Positions 35,503 to 43,324 of a stretch of 64,000 nucleotides of DNA are shown one piece after another. Positions within the stretch are counted from its first letter, which is position 1. Every line of letters begins with the position of its first letter. The position numbers were made by a program, and so were the translations under genes. Source of the DNA: UBA1219 sp045601425 (GTDB lineage Bacteria > Bacteroidota > Bacteroidia > Bacteroidales > P3); contig JAZRZP010000043.1 in NCBI GenBank assembly GCA_045601425.1, positions 62,001 to 126,000 of the forward strand, read 5' to 3'. The notes beneath the pieces are model-generated. The model ran no database searches. It saw only the letters and a list, made by a program, of their open reading frames with translations, and was not told the origin of the DNA.

Positions 35503-35664
35503 GTATTTTTTTTCGGTTTGCGGATAAAAAAAAGTATTTTTTTTTTGCGTTGTTGCTAATTTTGTGAAAATCACATTTTTGTGACAGTGTTTTTTTTCGG
35601 AGGCCGGACAGTAAAAGGTGTTTTTGAACGGCTGCCTTTGATGTTTGTACGCAAAAAACAACGA

Positions 35665-36654
35665 TTATTTCAGGTTTTCGACCAGTTTTTTCATTACCCG
35701 TCGGGGCGTGCCGTTGTTGTACAGTATTTCGTGGATGGTCTCAACTATGGGCATGCTTATGCCGTATTGCTGGCGAATTTTCTCGATTGATTTCGTGGCA
35801 TAATAGCCTTCGGCCACCATGTTCATTTCGAGTTGGGCGCCACGCACCGAATATCCTAGGCCTATCATGGATCCGAAACGGCGGTTGCGGCTGTGCTGCG
35901 AATAAGCAGTTACCAGCAGGTCACCGAGGTATGGAAACTTTTCCAGTTGTCGGCAGTCCATTGGGTGGAGGTGGTTCAGAAATTCGTCCATTTCCTGCAT
36001 GGCGTTCGATATGAGGACAGCCAAGAGGTTGTCGCCGTAGCCGAGGCCTTTGCATACTCCGGCGGCGAGGGCATAGATGTTTTTCAGTACGGTGGCATAT
36101 TCGATGCCCTGAATGTCTTCTGAAACTGTGGTGCGTACGAAACGGCAGCTGATGGATTTCGAGATTTCCTGTGCCAGAGCATTGTTCTTCGATGCAACGG
36201 TGAGGTAGGTGAGTTTCTGTTGTGCGGCCTCTTCGGCGTGCGACGGCCCGCTGATTACCGTCATGTCGTCGTAGCTGATTCCGAATTTGTCGTGAAGGTA
36301 GTCTGTGGTAATCTGACCCGTTTCAGGAATCAGACCCTTTATGGCCGAGTGTACTTTCTTGCCCTTGAAATCTTCGGGTGTGAGTCCTTCCAGACTGAGG
36401 TCGAGAAAGGCCGACGGTATCACGAATATTATGTTGGACGACATCCTTATCACTTCTTTGATGTCTGATGAGAGGTGTATTCTGTCTGTGTCGAATTCTA
36501 TTTCGCTAAGATACAACGGATTGCGTTGGTTTTCGAGCAGCCCCTCGATAATGTCTTCTTCTCGAATCCACCAGTTTATCGACAAATCTTCGTGCTCGAG
36601 CACGATGCTGGCCACTGCCGAAGCCCAACTTCCACTACCTAATACTGCTATCAT
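35665..36654 (-). CDS. gpsA: NAD(P)+-dependent glycerol-3-phosphate dehydrogenase
   Basis: 329 residues. The N-terminal dinucleotide fold is AVLGSGSWASAVASIV. Other conserved segments are SAIKGLIPETG, VISGPSHAEEAAQ, the catalytic Lys in EYATVLKNIYALAAG, and GLGYGDNLLAVLISNAMQEM. It makes sn-glycerol-3-phosphate from DHAP for phospholipid synthesis. The C-terminal part is slightly unusual (FPYLGDLLVTAYSQHSRNRRFG is intact). It is encoded 27 nt downstream of purF on the same strand. Confidence 0.95.
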   Translation of the reverse strand: MIAVLGSGSWASAVASIVLEHEDLSINWWIREEDIIEGLLENQRNPLYLSEIEFDTDRIHLSSDIKEVIRMSSNIIFVIPSAFLDLSLEGLTPEDFKGKKVHSAIKGLIPETGQITTDYLHDKFGISYDDMTVISGPSHAEEAAQQKLTYLTVASKNNALAQEISKSISCRFVRTTVSEDIQGIEYATVLKNIYALAAGVCKGLGYGDNLLAVLISNAMQEMDEFLNHLHPMDCRQLEKFPYLGDLLVTAYSQHSRNRRFGSMIGLGYSVRGAQLEMNMVAEGYYATKSIEKIRQQYGISMPIVETIHEILYNNGTPRRVMKKLVENLK

Positions 36655-36681
36655 GTTTTTCCTTTTTTATCATGCTTTTTG

Positions 36682-38088
36682 TTATCTGCATTTGCTTGTA
36701 CCGTCGAAGCAGTGTGTGCAAACCTGTTCCGGAGGAAGGTTGACGGCGTTGCATATTGTACTTAATGTATTGAATTTCAGGGTGTCAACACCGAGGTGCT
36801 TTCGTAGTATTTCCACCATGTTGGCATATTCTTTCGTGTTTTCGTCGCAATAGAGAGGAATGTTCTTGGTGCTGTCGCCTTCAAGTTCTTTTACAACGCG
36901 GCGTGTTATGAGTTCCATTTCGGTTTTAGATGTCGAGAAGTTCAGGAAGTCGCAGCCATAGAGAAGGGGAGGACAGCTTATGCGTATGTGTATTTCTTTG
37001 GCACCGTATTCGTACAGCATTTTCACGTTGTCGCGGAGTTGTGTGCCGCGCACTATGGAGTCGTCGCAGAACACGATTCTTTTCCCGGTGAGTATCTGGC
37101 GGTTGGGTATGAGTTTCATTTTGGCCACGTGTTCGCGTTGTTCTTGCGAAATGGGCATGAAACTGCGAGACCATGTCGGGGTGTACTTGGTTACGCCGCG
37201 CCGGTAGGGTATTTTCTTGCCGTTGGAGTAGCCGAGGGCCATGCCTATTCCCGAGTCGGGTATTGCCGAAACGAAATCGACGTCGATGTTGTCGGTTTTG
37301 CCCATTTCGTATCCGATTTTGTAACGGAAGTCTTCGGTGTTTATTCCTTCGTATTCGGAACACGGGTAGCCGTAATAAATCCAGAGGAACGAGCATATCT
37401 GCATTTTTTCGCTTGGGGCGAGGAGTTGGGTTATGCCGAAGGGCGACACTTTTACTATTTCGCCGGGTCCCACAAAGTATTCGGTGCTGTAGTCGAGGTT
37501 TATGTAGCTGTGGCTTTCGGAGGCTACGGCGAAACCGTCGCTGTTTCTGCCTATTACGATTGGGGTGCGGCCGTAGAGGTCGCGGGCAGCGATGATGCCG
37601 TCTTCGCTGAGTATGAGTATGGAGCAGGAGCCGTTTATTTTACGGTGAACGTTCTGTATGCCGTCGACGAAGTCCTTGCCCTGAGTTATGAGCAGGGCTA
37701 TGAGTTCTGTCGGGTTTGTCTTTCCGGAACTGAGTTCGGTGAACTGCTGGTTGCGGGCGAGGCATTCGTTTTCGAGTTCGGTGATGTTGTTTATGCGGCC
37801 GACGGTAACGATGGCGAATCGTCCGAGATGAGAGTTGACGACGATGGGCTGGGCGTCGGTGTCGCTGATGACGCCTATGCCGCAGTTGCCTTTGAATTTA
37901 TCGAGTTCATCGCAGAATTTGGTGCGGAAATAGGAATTGTCTATGGTGTGAATGGAACGGTGGAATATGCCGTTCTCGATGGTGGCGAGACCACCGCGTT
38001 TGGTACCGAGATGTGAGTGGTAGTCGGTGCCGTAAAACAAATCGTTGATGCACGATTTTTTAGAAACTACTCCAAAAAAACCTCCCAT
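36682..38088 (-). CDS. purF: PurF-like amidophosphoribosyltransferase, lacking the N-terminal catalytic Cys
   Basis: 468 residues. An Ntn-hydrolase glutaminase domain (about 1-230) is followed by a type I phosphoribosyltransferase domain whose PRPP loop is VFCDDSIVRGTQ. It should make phosphoribosylamine from PRPP. The sequence begins MGGFFG, whereas canonical PurF begins MCGIFG with Cys as the glutamine nucleophile; here that residue is Gly. The rest of the glutaminase domain is well kept (YHSHLGTKRGGLAT, YGRTPIVIGR). A C-terminal CTHCFDG tail resembles the C-terminal cysteines of iron-sulfur PurF forms. From memory, other Bacteroidota PurF homologues start the same way, which would make this a lineage trait. 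Co-transcribed with gpsA. Confidence 0.85.
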   Translation of the reverse strand: MGGFFGVVSKKSCINDLFYGTDYHSHLGTKRGGLATIENGIFHRSIHTIDNSYFRTKFCDELDKFKGNCGIGVISDTDAQPIVVNSHLGRFAIVTVGRINNITELENECLARNQQFTELSSGKTNPTELIALLITQGKDFVDGIQNVHRKINGSCSILILSEDGIIAARDLYGRTPIVIGRNSDGFAVASESHSYINLDYSTEYFVGPGEIVKVSPFGITQLLAPSEKMQICSFLWIYYGYPCSEYEGINTEDFRYKIGYEMGKTDNIDVDFVSAIPDSGIGMALGYSNGKKIPYRRGVTKYTPTWSRSFMPISQEQREHVAKMKLIPNRQILTGKRIVFCDDSIVRGTQLRDNVKMLYEYGAKEIHIRISCPPLLYGCDFLNFSTSKTEMELITRRVVKELEGDSTKNIPLYCDENTKEYANMVEILRKHLGVDTLKFNTLSTICNAVNLPPEQVCTHCFDGTSKCR

Positions 38089-38143
38089 AAGTTACTGTCT
38101 TTTAGTTGTTTTGTGCTATGTTGCCGTTTTTGGTTCAAAACTG

Positions 38144-38151
38144 CAAATTTA
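38144..38151 (-). promoter_or_regulatory. -7 element of the purF-gpsA promoter
   Basis: Reads TAAATTTG on the minus strand, about 55 nt upstream of the purF ATG. Confidence 0.6.
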
Positions 38152-38237
38152 CAATTTTAGGATTGGATTTACAAATTTTTTCGCACTTAAATTAAAAAAG
38201 GTTTTGTGTGTTCTGATAATCAGTAGGTTGCGTTTTT

Positions 38238-38269
38238 TTTGTTTTTTCCGGAAAAAAGGTGTATCTTTG
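38238..38269 (+). promoter_or_regulatory. Promoter of the DUF4293 gene
   Basis: TTTG at 38238-38241 and TATCTTTG at 38262-38269 are spaced by 20 nt. The start site near 38276 gives a leader of about 38 nt. Confidence 0.78.
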
Positions 38270-38313
38270 CAAACCGAAATCTACATGTTTAAGTATTAAA
38301 AAACGTTTACGTC

Positions 38314-38811
38314 ATGATACAGCGCATACAATCATTTTATCTGGTGCTTGCCTTTGTGGGTGTGGTACTGATGTTTCTGTTTCCCACGGCTACTTTCGAA
38401 CTGTCGCAGGGTGGTTTTAAAACAACTTCGGAACTGGGTCTTTTGCCCGGAGGAGAGAATGTAATCGACGAGGCGAACAGTACTGCGTTTATACCGCAAC
38501 ATTCTGTTCTGCTGATGATTATGGCTATCGTTCTGGGAGTAGGGATACTGGTTGGGATTTTTATGTACAAGAACCGCGTAAGGCAGATGAGATTCGTTTC
38601 AATGCTGGCATTACTGAACATAGTGTATGTGGGGATCATGTTTCTGGCAAGTATTCCCGACAGCGAATCGGTGATAGCCAACAGCGAGGTGCATACCACA
38701 TATTCCGTGGGTACGTTCGTGCCGCTGGTAACTCTGATTCTGACAGTGTTGGCACAGCGTGCCATCCGCCGCGACGAGATGAAAGTGCGTGCCGCCGACA
38801 GACTGCGGTAG
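38314..38811 (+). CDS. DUF4293 family inner-membrane protein
   Basis: 165 residues. It opens MIQRIQSFYLVLAFVGVVLMFLFP, the conserved start of DUF4293. Four hydrophobic helices are visible (about 8-26, 67-86, 97-112, 130-147), and the C-terminus is a basic cytoplasmic tail (RAIRRDEMKVRAADRLR). The family is confined largely to Bacteroidota, and its function is unknown. Single gene, divergent from purF. Confidence 0.87.
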   Translation: MIQRIQSFYLVLAFVGVVLMFLFPTATFELSQGGFKTTSELGLLPGGENVIDEANSTAFIPQHSVLLMIMAIVLGVGILVGIFMYKNRVRQMRFVSMLALLNIVYVGIMFLASIPDSESVIANSEVHTTYSVGTFVPLVTLILTVLAQRAIRRDEMKVRAADRLR

Positions 38812-38910
38812 GAAGGGGAAAACAATCCTTCAGTAGAATCGGGAATGGTATGGAATATTCCGATCAGGTTTTTCACTGTCTGAAAAATTTTTGAAAAGAT
38901 GCGATGCTTT

Positions 38911-38941
38911 TTTGTTTTTCGGAGAAAGTTTTGTAACTTTG
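38911..38941 (+). promoter_or_regulatory. Strong promoter for the structured RNA upstream of the accessory operon
   Basis: TTTG at 38911-38914 and TAACTTTG at 38934-38941 are spaced by 19 nt, which is optimal. The start site would be near 38948. Confidence 0.75.
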
Positions 38942-39021
38942 CAGAAACTTTGGAACACTTGAAAGATTGTGGATAAAGTTGTAATATAAAGAAAATAAGG
39001 TTTTTAAACTGAAAAAGGTAT

Positions 39022-39050
39022 TAGGAAAAATAGGAAAAAAGTAGGAAAAA
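39022..39050 (+). repeat. Three short TAGGAAAAA direct repeats
   Basis: Copies lie at 39022-39030, 39031-39039 and 39042-39050, inside an A-rich stretch between the promoter and the structured part of the RNA. A consensus DnaA box (TGTGGATAA, 38968-38976) lies 46 nt upstream. Confidence 0.7.
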
Positions 39051-39178
39051 AGTAAAAAAAAGCAATTCCGCTTTTCTTTGTAAGTCGAAATCTGGTAAAT
39101 TTCAAGAACTTAATGCACAGGAAAAGAGAAGTGCTTGCGGTAACGCCGCGAGCTTTCTTGTTTGCATTAAGGTATACC

Positions 39179-39222
39179 AGAACCTCGACTTAAGACAATA
39201 AAGTTCGCGGTTCTTTTTTTTT
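39179..39222 (+). terminator. Terminator of the structured RNA
   Basis: AGAACC (39179-39184) pairs with GGTTCT (39209-39214), extended inward by CGACTT with AAGTTCG and one bulge. T8 follows. Its left arm is also the 3' strand of the rod stem, so the two structures compete. Confidence 0.72.
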
Positions 39223-39266
39223 GTAAAAAAATGAACAAAATGCAAAAAGATTGCACATTGAGATTG

Positions 39267-39274
39267 TAATTTTG
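39267..39274 (+). promoter_or_regulatory. Candidate -7 element of the accessory operon
   Basis: TAATTTTG, 55 nt upstream of the methyltransferase ATG. No good -33 at the usual spacing, so readthrough from the structured RNA remains possible. Confidence 0.45.
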
Positions 39275-39328
39275 CAAACGTAGAGGATTGAAAAATAAAA
39301 ACTCTGAAGAAAAATATTGGTGCTATAG

Positions 39329-40129
39329 ATGATGACGAATGCTATTTTACCAAGTTGGCTTGATAATCTTATTTTCGAAGAAATGGGGGCGAAATATTGT
39401 CCGTCCTATGCGGATATGACCAATATCCACGATGATAGAGAAGCTACACTTAAATATCTTGGAACATATTTTCCCAGAAGTTATGTAGAAGCTTATTCTA
39501 TTTTTTCTGATTATTTCAATAAGTATTCTTCCGAATGGCAGAATCGCGAAGAAATTTCAATCTTTGATTTTGGCTGCGGTACAGGCGGCGAAATTGTTGG
39601 ATTACTGACTGTTTTGAATAATAAATTCAATAATCTAAAGAAAGTAAAAATTGTTGCTTTGGATGGCAACCAGAATGCGTTGCGCATTTATGAAAAAGTA
39701 CTTGCCGAATTTCAAAAACAAACAAATCTACCAATAGAAAATCATTCCGCACCAATTTTTATTGAGGATTTTTACGATTTAAACATTCTTGATAATGTTT
39801 TGAGGAAAAATTTCGATATAATTCTATCATTCAAAGCGATTTGTGAATTTGTTACCAAAGATCAATTTGAGAAACAAAATGCATACGAACATATTGCAAA
39901 GTTTCTTCTCCCAAAACTAAGCGAAGACGGAACAATGCTTTTAGAAGATGTAACTACGTACAATCACACCTCTCAAGAGTGGCTGCCGAAGATGATGGAC
40001 AAAGGATTGAAAGAAGCTAATTGCAAAGTTGTTATGCAAAATGAAGGATATAATCAAATGTATTTAATAACACATTCTCACAAGTCAAATGATAAAAGCA
40101 AAGTGGCTTGGAGGATGATAAAACGATAA
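39329..40129 (+). CDS. Class I SAM-dependent methyltransferase of the accessory operon
   Basis: 266 residues; ATG codons at 39329 and 39332 are both possible starts. Motif I is FDFGCGTGG (residues 79-87), with a likely motif II acidic Asp112 in VALDGNQNALRIYEKV, so SAM binding is well supported. I see no DNA-methyltransferase catalytic motif (no DPPY/NPPY, no PCQ), which argues against a standard restriction-modification enzyme. The region REATLKYLGTYFPRSYVEAYSIFSDYF before motif I recalls Rsm22-like RNA methyltransferases, but this is weak. First gene of an operon with a helicase (6 nt downstream). Base composition is much richer in AT than the backbone genes, suggesting transfer. Substrate unknown. 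Confidence 0.8.
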   Translation: MMTNAILPSWLDNLIFEEMGAKYCPSYADMTNIHDDREATLKYLGTYFPRSYVEAYSIFSDYFNKYSSEWQNREEISIFDFGCGTGGEIVGLLTVLNNKFNNLKKVKIVALDGNQNALRIYEKVLAEFQKQTNLPIENHSAPIFIEDFYDLNILDNVLRKNFDIILSFKAICEFVTKDQFEKQNAYEHIAKFLLPKLSEDGTMLLEDVTTYNHTSQEWLPKMMDKGLKEANCKVVMQNEGYNQMYLITHSHKSNDKSKVAWRMIKR

Positions 40130-40135
40130 AATAAT

Positions 40136-41494
40136 ATGCGACTTCAAAATTGGTTTATCAGGAATCTTGACGACATTCAACGTGAAGTTATCATTGAAAG
40201 TATTGACAAAAGTATTATTGTGCAAGGAATGGCGGGAAGCGGAAAGACAAACCTTGCTATACATCGTGCATTACAAGCCAAAGGAAAAGGAAGTTATGCC
40301 ATTGTGATTATGACAGTTGCTCTCAGACGTATGATTGCGTATGGTATGAAATCGTTAGGGTTAGATAGCGAACGCATTGCTTATGAGTGGGCTTGGTTAA
40401 ACAGAGGATTCGATTTAGAAGGTGATGTGTATTGTTTGGTTCATAAACAATTTGATGGAACTATTGTTGTTGATAAATCTAAACTTTATCTTGTAAAAGG
40501 AAATAACGTGCAAAAATTCGAGTTGGCTTTTCAAGAACGTCAGACCCTCAAGCCGTCTCCTAAAATCAAAGGCCATTTTGGCATTGATTATGCTACTTGG
40601 GTTGATTACAAGTTTTACAAAGCATGGGATAGAAGATATAGTTGGTTTAAAGAAGTTCCTATTGACTCCGATTTCAGTGTCTCAAAAACTGATAAGTATT
40701 GTTTGGTGCCAAGCGGGACATTATACAAGCCTGTAGAATCTACAATAGATTATCTTATTGTGGATGAAGCCCAAGATTTTAATGTGAACGATTATAAAAC
40801 TCATTTTATTCCAAAAGCAAACAAGAGCATATCGCTTTTGGGAGATTCTAACCAAAAGATGATAAGCACGGGAAGTTCCATGCAACAATTACAAGCATCA
40901 TTCCCTGCTTTCAAGAATTTTACTTTGAAATATAATTATCGTTTGCCTAAGGCTATAGCAAAAGTTGCTCAAAAGATTGCAGGAACAGATATTGATTTGT
41001 TGTCGGATAATCTTAAAGCTGGAGGCAATAGCGATTTCCCCAATTTTCCAAAACCAATTGTTAAAAAATGCAATTCGAGAGAAGATGAAATAAAATGGAT
41101 CGCCAATTTGATAAATAACGAAGGTCTTGATGATGTAGCCATTCTCGTACAAAATAAAAATGATGTTCAAGAAGTTGTGAAATTGTTGGTTGAAAATGGA
41201 ATAAACGAAGTACAAACTCATTACAGAACAGGTCAAGATGTGCCTTTCTACACTATTAATACCCTCGATTTTTCAAACAACGATTTACCCTGCATTTTGG
41301 ATTATTACGCAGCAAAGGGGTCAGAATTTGACCACGTATTTGTCCCTTTTGCGAATGAAGGAAAAGTAGGTAAACGCAACGATTTCTTTGTCGCTTGCAC
41401 TCGTTCGTCAAATAGCTTATATATAAGTTATTCTGGAATAAAAACATCGTTTTTGCGACAAGTAAATAGTAATGATATTGTTGAAATAAATTAA
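40136..41494 (+). CDS. UvrD/SF1-type helicase-like ATPase of the accessory operon
   Basis: 452 residues, shorter than UvrD/Rep (about 650-720). Helicase motifs in order: Q motif around Gln15 (LDDIQREVI), Walker A GMAGSGKT (31-38), Walker B IVDEAQD (208-214), motif III LLGDSNQ (234-240), motif IV NYRLP (267-271), motif V KGSEFDHVFVP (394-404) and motif VI VACTRSSNSLYI (419-430). The short length means subdomains 1B and 2B are reduced; the stretch 90-200 is a divergent insert. It should translocate on DNA or RNA using ATP. It lies 6 nt from both neighbours. Operon partners suggest an accessory, possibly defence, role; a role in RNA metabolism is an alternative. Confidence 0.87.
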   Translation: MRLQNWFIRNLDDIQREVIIESIDKSIIVQGMAGSGKTNLAIHRALQAKGKGSYAIVIMTVALRRMIAYGMKSLGLDSERIAYEWAWLNRGFDLEGDVYCLVHKQFDGTIVVDKSKLYLVKGNNVQKFELAFQERQTLKPSPKIKGHFGIDYATWVDYKFYKAWDRRYSWFKEVPIDSDFSVSKTDKYCLVPSGTLYKPVESTIDYLIVDEAQDFNVNDYKTHFIPKANKSISLLGDSNQKMISTGSSMQQLQASFPAFKNFTLKYNYRLPKAIAKVAQKIAGTDIDLLSDNLKAGGNSDFPNFPKPIVKKCNSREDEIKWIANLINNEGLDDVAILVQNKNDVQEVVKLLVENGINEVQTHYRTGQDVPFYTINTLDFSNNDLPCILDYYAAKGSEFDHVFVPFANEGKVGKRNDFFVACTRSSNSLYISYSGIKTSFLRQVNSNDIVEIN

Positions 41495-41500
41495 TTAGAT

Positions 41501-43237
41501 ATGAAAAAATACTATATTGAAATTAGTTCTTGGAATCTTTTGGAATCGTTTGTCACCGAAAGCATATCTCCATTTTCGTTCTATCAAGAACGCAACTTTG
41601 GCAATAATCTAAGCCGTTATTTAAGTGGAGAAAAAGAAAGAAGCTACCATTTAATTCTTTCAACAAATGATTTAGGAAGTGACTACTCAATATGTGTTGA
41701 TGAAGAACTTATCGACATCAATTTACTTTCTCCTGTTAAGGGTTTGAAAACGGTTTTTACATATCCGAAAACTATTTACTATCGTAATGGATCTGTGCAT
41801 TTTAGATTCAGCACTCCTGAATTAAGAGATTCTTTGATAGCAGAATCTCAAATTTTGCTTGAGGTGAAATGTCTCGAAAAATATTTGCCTGCATTTTATA
41901 TAGGTAAGAGTAAAAGCAAAGAATTTAAAAGTCTTGCCAAATTAGGAAATAAAATTTCTTTTGACTTTTCTTCATACGTAAATTTCGATAATAGACTCAA
42001 TAGGATTAAAGGAGCAATTGTCGGTTATGTTCGAGGACTTTACATATCTTCTGATGAATCCAATCAATCTTTGCAAAATGAATTGAGGTCATTGAAAAAT
42101 AGTTTTGGTGGATATAACACTCAAATAATGATGAGTGATACTTTTGATAAAAAAGAAGATTTAGTATCTTGTATAAACAAAGGCAAGATGTTATACTTCA
42201 ATCAAATAGAACAAACAGATTATTTTGAAGTGCTTATTGCTCAATTGCACGAAATTGAAAATCTCGCAACTATGCGAGCCAATGAAATAAAAATGCTGAA
42301 TAGTGATGTGAGAAAAAAACAAAAGGAAGTATTACTTGAAGAAAAAACTGCTATTGAGAACAAACGTGCGGAAATTGAAAAATTGTACAGTATTTATGAA
42401 GTTAGACTTGAACTTAACGATATAAAAGCACAAGAAAAAGCTAATGGTGAGGCAAATGGCAAAACAAGGCAATATTTTAAAAAAGGAAGTGCTGAATACG
42501 AACGTAAGAAACAATTGAAATCTAAAATTGAGGATTTTGAAAAAAATAATTCCGAGTACAAAAATTTGAATGAGCGTCTTCAGACAATAGAGCAAGAACT
42601 AAATGTAAATGCTAACATGTACGACTCCACTATATCGGCTTTATTTATTCGTGTTAGTGATATTCTCAACGAACTGATTAAAAAGGCATCTTCTGTGACA
42701 AACAATGATGAGATAATTCTTTCAAATGTACTTATTGACACTGAAAATGTGTCAATAAGTAATCCGTCGGATAATCCCGAACTATGTTACTTCAATATTT
42801 TGTTGGATTTGATTCTCAATAGAAATTCAGAAACTCTAATATCAGAACACGCAGTACTAGAATTGCTGGTAAATTCAGCAAACACCTTTAAGGAAAATCC
42901 TCTATCTAAAAGTATAAAAGGAGAGAAAATTCTGAATTGCTTGCGTACATATTGGCAATACAAGAATCAAAAGACCGACAATTTAATTATTCCAGAACAA
43001 GATATGCCCATTTTTCAATCAATATTCTCTTTCTTTATTAAGCCTTTGGGGTTCGAGCAAATGGAGAGATATATGCTATTGAAAAAATTTCCGCAAAAAG
43101 CTTTTGCTTTTATGCTTTGGGGAGCCTGGATTGGTTTTGCCGATATACCTAAAACATTTACGAATGTATTGTATCAAAATGAAAAAGTTTCAAAATTAGT
43201 TGAAGATAAACTTAAAGAATTATATCTTGTAAAATAA
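41501..43237 (+). CDS. Unrecognised 578-residue coiled-coil protein of the accessory operon
   Basis: I recognise no named family. Residues 1-235 form a mixed domain opening KKYYIEISSWNLLESFVTESISPFSFYQ, with several strand-like segments. Residues about 240-372 are a long Lys/Glu-rich coiled coil (EIENLATMRANEIKMLNSDV, KKQKEVLLEEKTAIENKRAEIEKL, ERKKQLKSKIEDFEKNN). Residues 380-578 are helical, with a hydrophobic C-terminal part (KKFPQKAFAFMLWGAWIGFADIP). No signal peptide or nuclease motif was spotted. It starts 6 nt after the helicase stop. By analogy with helicase-linked partners it may be an SMC-like or scaffold subunit or an effector; this is inference only. Confidence 0.7.
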   Translation: MKKYYIEISSWNLLESFVTESISPFSFYQERNFGNNLSRYLSGEKERSYHLILSTNDLGSDYSICVDEELIDINLLSPVKGLKTVFTYPKTIYYRNGSVHFRFSTPELRDSLIAESQILLEVKCLEKYLPAFYIGKSKSKEFKSLAKLGNKISFDFSSYVNFDNRLNRIKGAIVGYVRGLYISSDESNQSLQNELRSLKNSFGGYNTQIMMSDTFDKKEDLVSCINKGKMLYFNQIEQTDYFEVLIAQLHEIENLATMRANEIKMLNSDVRKKQKEVLLEEKTAIENKRAEIEKLYSIYEVRLELNDIKAQEKANGEANGKTRQYFKKGSAEYERKKQLKSKIEDFEKNNSEYKNLNERLQTIEQELNVNANMYDSTISALFIRVSDILNELIKKASSVTNNDEIILSNVLIDTENVSISNPSDNPELCYFNILLDLILNRNSETLISEHAVLELLVNSANTFKENPLSKSIKGEKILNCLRTYWQYKNQKTDNLIIPEQDMPIFQSIFSFFIKPLGFEQMERYMLLKKFPQKAFAFMLWGAWIGFADIPKTFTNVLYQNEKVSKLVEDKLKELYLVK

Positions 43238-43243
43238 AATATT

Positions 43244-43324
43244 ATGGAAAATCAAGAATTAGAATTTTTAACCAAATTAGCCGAAGCTTTAGAAACAAAA
43301 CAAATAAATTATGAAAAGAGGTAA
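43244..43324 (+). pseudogene. 26-codon ORF, probable truncated fourth gene of the accessory operon
   Basis: The ORF begins MENQELEFLTKLAEALE and ends after QINYEKR. It starts 6 nt after the 41501-43237 gene, the same spacing as at the two preceding junctions, and encodes an amphipathic helix-like N-terminus. It overlaps the start of the unrelated membrane-protein gene by 14 bp in another frame. The simplest reading is a genuine gene start cut off at a module junction. A functional leader peptide is the alternative. Confidence 0.45.

Larger units (their letters stand above)
38948..39222 (+). ncRNA. Structured non-coding RNA or long leader with terminator (6S-like rod or attenuator)
   Basis: No ORF of note is present. 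From 39081 the RNA folds into a rod: TAAGTCGA (39081-39088) pairs with TCGACTTA (39185-39192), CTGGTA (39092-39097) with TACCAG (39175-39180), CTTAATGCA (39109-39117) with TGCATTAAG (39163-39171), and GCTTGCGG (39133-39140) with CCGCGAGC (39146-39153) around a 5-nt loop. An asymmetric bubble (11 nt against 3 nt) interrupts the rod. The 3' strand can instead form a terminator (39179-39214) followed by T8. The rod with a bubble resembles 6S RNA; the exclusive pairings resemble an attenuator for the following operon. The first ~130 nt are A-rich. Confidence 0.6.

Noticed and set aside
36988..38016. 342-codon open frame opposite purF
   Set aside because: Val/Phe/Tyr/Ala-rich mirror of PurF codons, no start-site or promoter support.
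39022..39050. CRISPR-like short direct repeats
   Set aside because: Nine-base A-rich units with almost no spacers and no cas genes; simple low-complexity repeats.
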